From Planctomycetota bacterium (GTDB lineage: Bacteria > Planctomycetota > Planctomycetia > Pirellulales > Pirellulaceae), in assembly GCA_026692885.1 (NCBI GenBank), contig JAPLNJ010000614.1, positions 1-24,332 on the forward strand: a stretch of 24,332 nt of DNA. Reading direction: 5' to 3'. The position numbers were made by a program, and so were the translations under genes. Every line of letters begins with the position of its first letter. The first letter of the stretch is position 1. Below the pieces are notes generated by a model that had not been told where the DNA came from, did not search any database, and saw nothing but the letters and a program-made list of their open reading frames with translations. This document shows positions 20,151-24,332 of the stretch, in pieces.

Positions 20151-23100
20151 TTACAGCACCGACTTCAGCGCCTCCTGTGCCTTCTTGGCGGCCTCGGTTC
20201 CCGGATACGCATCAATGATTTCCTGGAATCGTTTCTGCAGGATCTCGATGCGATTCGTATAACTCATGGAGGTGGACCGTTTGTATTGCCGCTGGAGGTC
20301 CTGGGCTGCCAGCAGCTTCTCTTTCGCCTCCTTTTCCCGCGCCTGCTGTTTGGCCATTGCTGCTTTCTTTTCGGCCTCCAGGCGGGCCTGTTCCGCCCGG
20401 GCTCGCGCATCGATTTCCGCCTGCGCCTTCCGTTGCAGCTCGGCGCTTCTCCAATCCTTCCACTTCTTCGCCGTCGCCGCCCAGTCCGTGTCCGCCGCAT
20501 TGACTGGCGGCCCGAAGTCGACCTTGCCTCCCGTCAGGCCGGTGAGTGCCTGCCGCGCGACCTCGCGGCAATCCAGGACTGGATCTTGCAGGGCCTGGAT
20601 CAGTCCCTCCCAGGTCGGCAGTCTGCGTTTGCGGGCTTCCGTCAGGGCGGCCTTGCGCACCGCCGGGTGGGGGTCGCGGAATCGGCTCAACACCATCGCC
20701 TCCGGAGCGGTGCTCAACGCCTCGACGGCCTGCCGGACCTTCCACCACTGGCTCCAGTCCTCGATGGACTTGTCCCGCGCGGTTGGAGCAGCACCCTTGG
20801 GCGGTCCATAGTCCTGACCGTCGGCGATGGCCACTAACGCGGCGCGCGCCGCCTGTTGCACGGCGGCATCGGCATCCCGCAGTGCTGCGATGTACTCCTC
20901 CACGGGTCGTAGCCGTTGCTGGCCCGCAGCCAGGAAAGCGGCGCGGCGGTAACGGTTGTCCGGTCCGTGGAATTCTTTGACCAGCGTCTCTTGAGGCAGG
21001 CCCGAAAAAGCACGGATCAAGCCGTGCTGGATCCACCAATCCGTCCAGTCTTGGGCGGCCTGCGTGAGCTCTGCCGGTGAAGCGCCCGGCTGCGGGCCAA
21101 AGTCCTGGCGATCGCAGAGTTCGACGAGGCCCTTCCGTACCTCCTGGGCATCGCTGGGAGGTGGCTCGTTGAGGGCCTTGATCAGAGCAAAGGCGAGTGC
21201 AGTTTCGATCGCCGCCTCGTCCGGTGGGGGTTGTTCGCTGGCGGGCACAAACTTGTACGTGCCGCCCGTCTTGTGGGCGATTTCTTCCAGCACCACCTTG
21301 CCGCTGTCGTCTTCAAAGGCCACGGTGTTGGCCTTGATTCGATGGGCGGAAAGCAGCTGAAACGTATCCGGACTGAGGGGCGAAAACCCGCCGTCGCTCA
21401 ACAGGAAGATGGCGCTCGGCTTCATGGCCGCCACCAGCGTCAGGGCGCCTTGCGGCTCGGTGCCGTCATCCGCAGCAATCGTCTTCATCCATTTCAAGAA
21501 ACGCACCTTCTCCAGCGGTGAGGCGTGCACCGGTTTCGTACCGGGCATGGGGATCGGACCGCCATTGAAGAACGAGACGTAGAACAGTTGTTCGGGCTGT
21601 AGCCCAATTACCGACGTGGCCAGTTCCGCTTTCGTACGGGCCATGCGCGTCCCCGACATGCTGCCGGAACTGTCGACGACAAAGGCGACCGAGCCGGCTT
21701 TCGTCTGGATGCCGAAAAAACTGACCGTGGGCTCGGTGCCTACAGTGGCGGGGACCGGGGCAATCATCGGCGGCTTGTCTGGCCCCGGCTTCGAGATCGG
21801 CTTTAGTTCCACGCGGAGCGTGGTTTCCTTCGCGTCCGCCAACGCTGCGGTGCGCCGTTCGCGGGAATAGCCTTTGGCAGCCACCTGCAGATCCTGCTGC
21901 CCGGGGCGTAGCCCGTCGATGCGGAATCGTCCCTCACCGTCCACTTTGACAATCGGGCCGGACTCACCCAGTCGCAGCGCAGCGCCGGGGATGGCGGCCT
22001 GCGAGTCGGCGTCGACGACTTGCCCCGCCAGACTGGCAGAACCGTGGAGCCGGACGTCGGACGTGCTCTCCTCCAGGTCTTTCAACACTTGCGGGATCCG
22101 CTGGGATACGTAACCGGCGGCGGCCACCTCAATTTCGGCCGGACCGCCGCGCAGCGACTCGATCCGGAACCGCCCGTCCGTACCCGTGGCTGCGCTGCCA
22201 GTCCGATCCACCAGCGTGACCTTCGCGCCGGAAATGGGCGACTGGGAGACGGCATCCACGACCTTTCCCGTCAGGACCGCCGCGCCTTTGAGTAGGACTT
22301 CCACCGCCGTCTCGTCCGCGGACTTCAAGGCCTGCGTCTGTTCCTGCTTGGCGTAGCCTGCCGCCGAGACGGCGACAGCGATCGACTTGCCCGGTAGGGA
22401 CTCGATGCGAAAGCGGCCGTCGGCGTCCGTGGTCGCGTTCTGGGACTGACCGGCAACCGTCACCTCCGCGCCCACCACCGGCGACCTCGCGACCGCGTCG
22501 AGCACCTGTCCCACCAGGACGGCGGTTCCTTGGAGCAACACCTCGACCGTCAGGTCGTCGGCCGTCTGCAATTCCCGTGTGATCTGCTGCGCGGCATAGC
22601 CCCCGGCGGCCACGTGAATCTCGAGCGTTCCCCAGGGTACCGCCTCCAGGCGAAATCGCCCGTCCGCGTCCGTCTCCCCACGGTGGTCCAGTCCGGCCAA
22701 GGAGACTTGGGCGGCAGCAATCGGCGTCTTGGATTTGGCGTCGAGCACCTGCCCCGCGACGATCGCCGCGGCGGCGGCCGGACCCTCTGGCTTGGGTTGC
22801 TCCGCGACCATCGCGTCCTCGGCGGTCGGACCCTCTGGCTTGGGCTGTTCCGCGACCATCGCGTCCTCGGCGGCCGGACCCTCCTCCTTGGGTTGCTCCG
22901 CGTCGGGCGTTGCCTGCTGCCCGGTCGGTGTCGTCTTTGTGTTGTCAGGATCTGCCATCGGCGTCTCGGGCGGGGCAGCGTCGCCGCCGGCCTCAGCGAC
23001 TGGCGGGGTGGGCTGCTGGTGGAGGCGACCGTCTCCAGACCATTTCACGCCCAGGGCGGCGGCCCCGACCAGCAGCAGCAACACAGCGACCGCGGTGATC

Positions 23101-23699
23101 CATGCAGGAACCAGCCGCCGCCGGCGCAGCTCCGTGCCGCAGCGCTGACACTTGTCCCGCGGTGGGGCGGATGTCAGCGTCAAGAGACGGCAACTGGGAT
23201 TCGGACAGACAGCGGCCTGCGTGGTCTCCGTTGCGACCGGTTCGTAGCCCCAACACCAGGTCAAGCGAGTCCGTCCCCGTTGGTCCCGATACCAAAAAAA
23301 AGCACTGCTCGGGTTCTCCATCGCCGCACGGCCGATCGCCTCTTCCAACTGAATGGAAACGACACGATGCAGGGCGATTTCTGCCGAGGATTGCGGGCGG
23401 GTCTCGCGCAGTTTTTCACGGAGGGCTTCGATGTCTGGCCGCAACACTCCCGTCAATTCGGCGGACGTGGCTGGCCGGCACTTCCTGATCTCCGGCATGG
23501 CGCCGTCATCGTCGCGGACGAAGAACTGGATTGCCTCGCCGTCCCACTTGACCTCGGCCACCAGACGTCCCAGCCAGGCATGCAATGTTCTGGCATTCGC
23601 CAGAGCCGTGTCTAACAGGGGCAGTCCCGGTCGCACCACCACACGTTGCACGCAACGCAGGGCATCCGAGAAATCCACACGAGCAAGAGGACTGGACAT
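20151..23699 (-). CDS. membrane-anchored protein with zinc ribbon, four carboxypeptidase-regulatory-like domains, vWA and HEAT-like repeats
   Basis: 1182 residues, function unknown. Residues 1-160 are a cytoplasmic domain I do not recognise. Four cysteines (C165, C170, C184, C187) make a zinc ribbon. One membrane segment lies at about 199-218. A Pro/Glu linker holds three 16-residue repeats (AEQPKPEGPTAEDAMV type, 267-314). Four tandem carboxypeptidase-regulatory-like beta domains follow (about 312-389, 391-471, 473-551, 553-632), each with DGRFRIESL- and AAGY-like motifs. A vWA domain (about 669-830) has an intact MIDAS: D676, S678, S680, T747 and D769. After it come three units starting (D)FGPP and ending W-x-x-WW (866-889, 963-987, 1061-1083), alternating with HEAT-like helices, and a charged coiled coil (about 1085-1140). 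The C-terminal bulk should be outside the cytoplasmic membrane. Start ATG at 23699 has GGAGAG seven bases upstream. Confidence 0.85.
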   Translation of the reverse strand: MSSPLARVDFSDALRCVQRVVVRPGLPLLDTALANARTLHAWLGRLVAEVKWDGEAIQFFVRDDDGAMPEIRKCRPATSAELTGVLRPDIEALREKLRETRPQSSAEIALHRVVSIQLEEAIGRAAMENPSSAFFWYRDQRGRTRLTWCWGYEPVATETTQAAVCPNPSCRLLTLTSAPPRDKCQRCGTELRRRRLVPAWITAVAVLLLLVGAAALGVKWSGDGRLHQQPTPPVAEAGGDAAPPETPMADPDNTKTTPTGQQATPDAEQPKEEGPAAEDAMVAEQPKPEGPTAEDAMVAEQPKPEGPAAAAAIVAGQVLDAKSKTPIAAAQVSLAGLDHRGETDADGRFRLEAVPWGTLEIHVAAGGYAAQQITRELQTADDLTVEVLLQGTAVLVGQVLDAVARSPVVGAEVTVAGQSQNATTDADGRFRIESLPGKSIAVAVSAAGYAKQEQTQALKSADETAVEVLLKGAAVLTGKVVDAVSQSPISGAKVTLVDRTGSAATGTDGRFRIESLRGGPAEIEVAAAGYVSQRIPQVLKDLEESTSDVRLHGSASLAGQVVDADSQAAIPGAALRLGESGPIVKVDGEGRFRIDGLRPGQQDLQVAAKGYSRERRTAALADAKETTLRVELKPISKPGPDKPPMIAPVPATVGTEPTVSFFGIQTKAGSVAFVVDSSGSMSGTRMARTKAELATSVIGLQPEQLFYVSFFNGGPIPMPGTKPVHASPLEKVRFLKWMKTIAADDGTEPQGALTLVAAMKPSAIFLLSDGGFSPLSPDTFQLLSAHRIKANTVAFEDDSGKVVLEEIAHKTGGTYKFVPASEQPPPDEAAIETALAFALIKALNEPPPSDAQEVRKGLVELCDRQDFGPQPGASPAELTQAAQDWTDWWIQHGLIRAFSGLPQETLVKEFHGPDNRYRRAAFLAAGQQRLRPVEEYIAALRDADAAVQQAARAALVAIADGQDYGPPKGAAPTARDKSIEDWSQWWKVRQAVEALSTAPEAMVLSRFRDPHPAVRKAALTEARKRRLPTWEGLIQALQDPVLDCREVARQALTGLTGGKVDFGPPVNAADTDWAATAKKWKDWRSAELQRKAQAEIDARARAEQARLEAEKKAAMAKQQAREKEAKEKLLAAQDLQRQYKRSTSMSYTNRIEILQKRFQEIIDAYPGTEAAKKAQEALKSVL
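22758..22901 (-). repeat. three 48-bp tandem repeats inside the large gene
   Basis: In-frame minisatellite encoding three copies of a 16-residue Pro/Glu unit just after the membrane anchor. Copies one and two differ mainly at one Pro/Glu and one Ala/Thr position; the third ends AAAAIV. Being a multiple of three, copy-number change would only alter linker length. Confidence 0.85.
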
Positions 23700-23724
23700 G
23701 GGCGGTCTCTCCGACAGGGCCAGA

Positions 23725-23790
23725 CTGGCGTGTTCAGTTTGTGCCTGTCAAGGCCAATTGATTTGATCCCGGTTCTATTCTGCGTTTGGG
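23725..23790. repeat. 66-bp direct repeat, copy 1
   Basis: Matches 24267-24332 over its full 66 bases with about eight differences (CTGGCGTGTTCAGTTTGT ... ATTCTGCGTTTGGG). It lies 26 bases upstream of the large gene's ATG. Confidence 0.8.
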
Positions 23791-23838
23791 GCTGGGGAAG
23801 GCTTCCCGGCACAGGCCTGCGTGATCCGCTACTCTTCC

Positions 23839-24106
23839 GCCCCAAAGGGGCCAAAACAAATCAGCCCAGGGCAGAGCGTCGCGGCGACAGCCGCAGAGCG
23901 ACGCCCTGGGTACGCGTTCGATTCAGAACGGTAGCCCTGAAAGGGCGAAACAAGTCGGTTCATCCCGCACGCATCGCTCGTCCGATGCGGCCAAGGCTTG
24001 TTTCGCCCCTTCAGGGCTGGGATTCTCAATCCTCTCATAACCCCGGGCGGCGCTACGCGGCTCCGCCGCTACGCTCTGGGCTGCTATGTGGCTGCCCCTT
24101 TGGGGC
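23839..24106. repeat. nested inverted repeats of the CCCCAAAGGGGC and AGCCCTGAAAGGGC types
   Basis: The outer copies start GCCCCAAAGGGGC near 23839 and, inverted, end GCCCCTTTGGGGC near 24106; they diverge inward but share the CAGCCCAG and AGAGCGT strings. The inner arms 23933-23954 and 23997-24018 (22 bp, one mismatch) follow GTAG at 23931. Confidence 0.65.
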
Positions 24107-24241
24107 GACAACTTGTGAATCACGATCAGGGGTTCCCCAGGGGCCACTCGGTCATCCTTGATTTCGTAATCACTCCGCGAAGCGAACCAGAACGGGACAG
24201 AATCAGGCATTCGGGAAAACACCAATTCCAGGCAAAATCAA

Positions 24242-24284
24242 ACAAACTGAACACGCCAGTCCTGACCTGGCGTGTTCAGTTTGT
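24242..24284. repeat. 18-bp perfect hairpin at the edge of direct repeat copy 2
   Basis: Arms 24242-24259 and 24267-24284 (ACAAACTGAACACGCCAG and complement), loop 7. The right arm is the start of the 66-bp direct repeat; the left arm is an extra inverted copy of that start that copy 1 lacks. Confidence 0.8.
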
Positions 24285-24332
24285 ACTGGTTAAGGCCAAT
24301 TGACCTGATCCCGTTTCTATTCTGCGGTTGGG
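24267..24332. repeat. 66-bp direct repeat, copy 2 (runs to the window edge)
   Basis: Second copy of 23725-23790, same length without gaps. It reaches the last base of the window, so its true end is not visible. Confidence 0.8.

Larger units (their letters stand above)
23700..24332. other. repeat-rich right end of the window
   Basis: No gene is visible. It holds a 66-bp direct repeat at both ends (23725-23790 and 24267-24332), nested inverted repeats between 23839 and 24106, and an 18-bp hairpin (24242-24284). On the minus strand TTGACA occurs within the first repeat, 45-50 bases before the large gene, but no good -10 follows at the right spacing. Confidence 0.65.

Noticed and set aside
1..24332. 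tRNA, rRNA or known riboswitch
   Set aside because: I found no tRNA cloverleaf with TTCGANTC-type loop and CCA-end context, no rRNA segment and no recognisable riboswitch core.

Overview
The window reads as a GC-rich chromosomal segment of a planctomycete, most likely a member of the Pirellulales. This is inferred from the gene set (a Bacillus-type sdhCAB operon, the futalosine menaquinone route, and a membrane-anchored protein combining carboxypeptidase-regulatory, von Willebrand and HEAT-like parts), from weak or absent Shine-Dalgarno sites at several genes, and from an exceptional load of palindromic intergenic repeats. I could not run a database search, so the taxon is an inference.

Layout: 481-4431 is sdhCAB on the minus strand (succinate dehydrogenase: di-heme cytochrome b, flavoprotein, iron-sulfur protein) with a good sigma-70 promoter. 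4756-6117 is a condensation-fold acyltransferase. 6590-8182 (minus) is a GAF/AAA+/Fis sigma-54 activator. 8429-9472 (minus) is a class I aminotransferase that ends early at a repeat. 10049-10578 is a ParE/RelE-type toxin-antitoxin pair bracketed by inverted composite repeats. 11109-11819 (budA) and 12130-13791 (alsS, minus) face each other and together make acetoin from pyruvate. 14323-15093 (minus) is an RsbV/RsbW-like partner-switching pair, followed by a TerB-like gene and a secreted two-repeat protein. 16840-19987 holds panB, mqnA and mqnC (pantothenate synthesis and two steps of futalosine-dependent menaquinone synthesis). 20151-23699 (minus) encodes an 1182-residue membrane-anchored multidomain protein. 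The last 630 bases are repeats.

The notable content lies between the genes. (1) Several sequence-unrelated short repeats share one layout: GTAG, then about an 8-bp stem, a short (usually 4-nt) loop and the 8-bp return strand, often as inverted pairs running GTAG...CTAC. This is the syntax of REP/REPIN elements mobilised by RAYT (Y1) transposases, but no RAYT is in the window. (2) Four 96-98-nt hairpins share a plan (about 32-bp arms, 30-34-nt loop) while their arm sequences differ with compensating changes. (3) A 147-150-bp MITE occurs twice, each time with a 4-bp target duplication, and a fragment lies in the leader of the sigma-54 activator. (4) A 138-bp element with 15-bp terminal repeats sits in the loop of another palindrome with a 5-bp target duplication. 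(5) Repeats supply or touch the stop codon of four or five of the 18 genes: mqnA (a new C-terminal tail), the aminotransferase (tail lost), mqnC, rsbW-like, and possibly terB-like. Repeat insertion at gene ends appears to be remodelling protein C-termini here.
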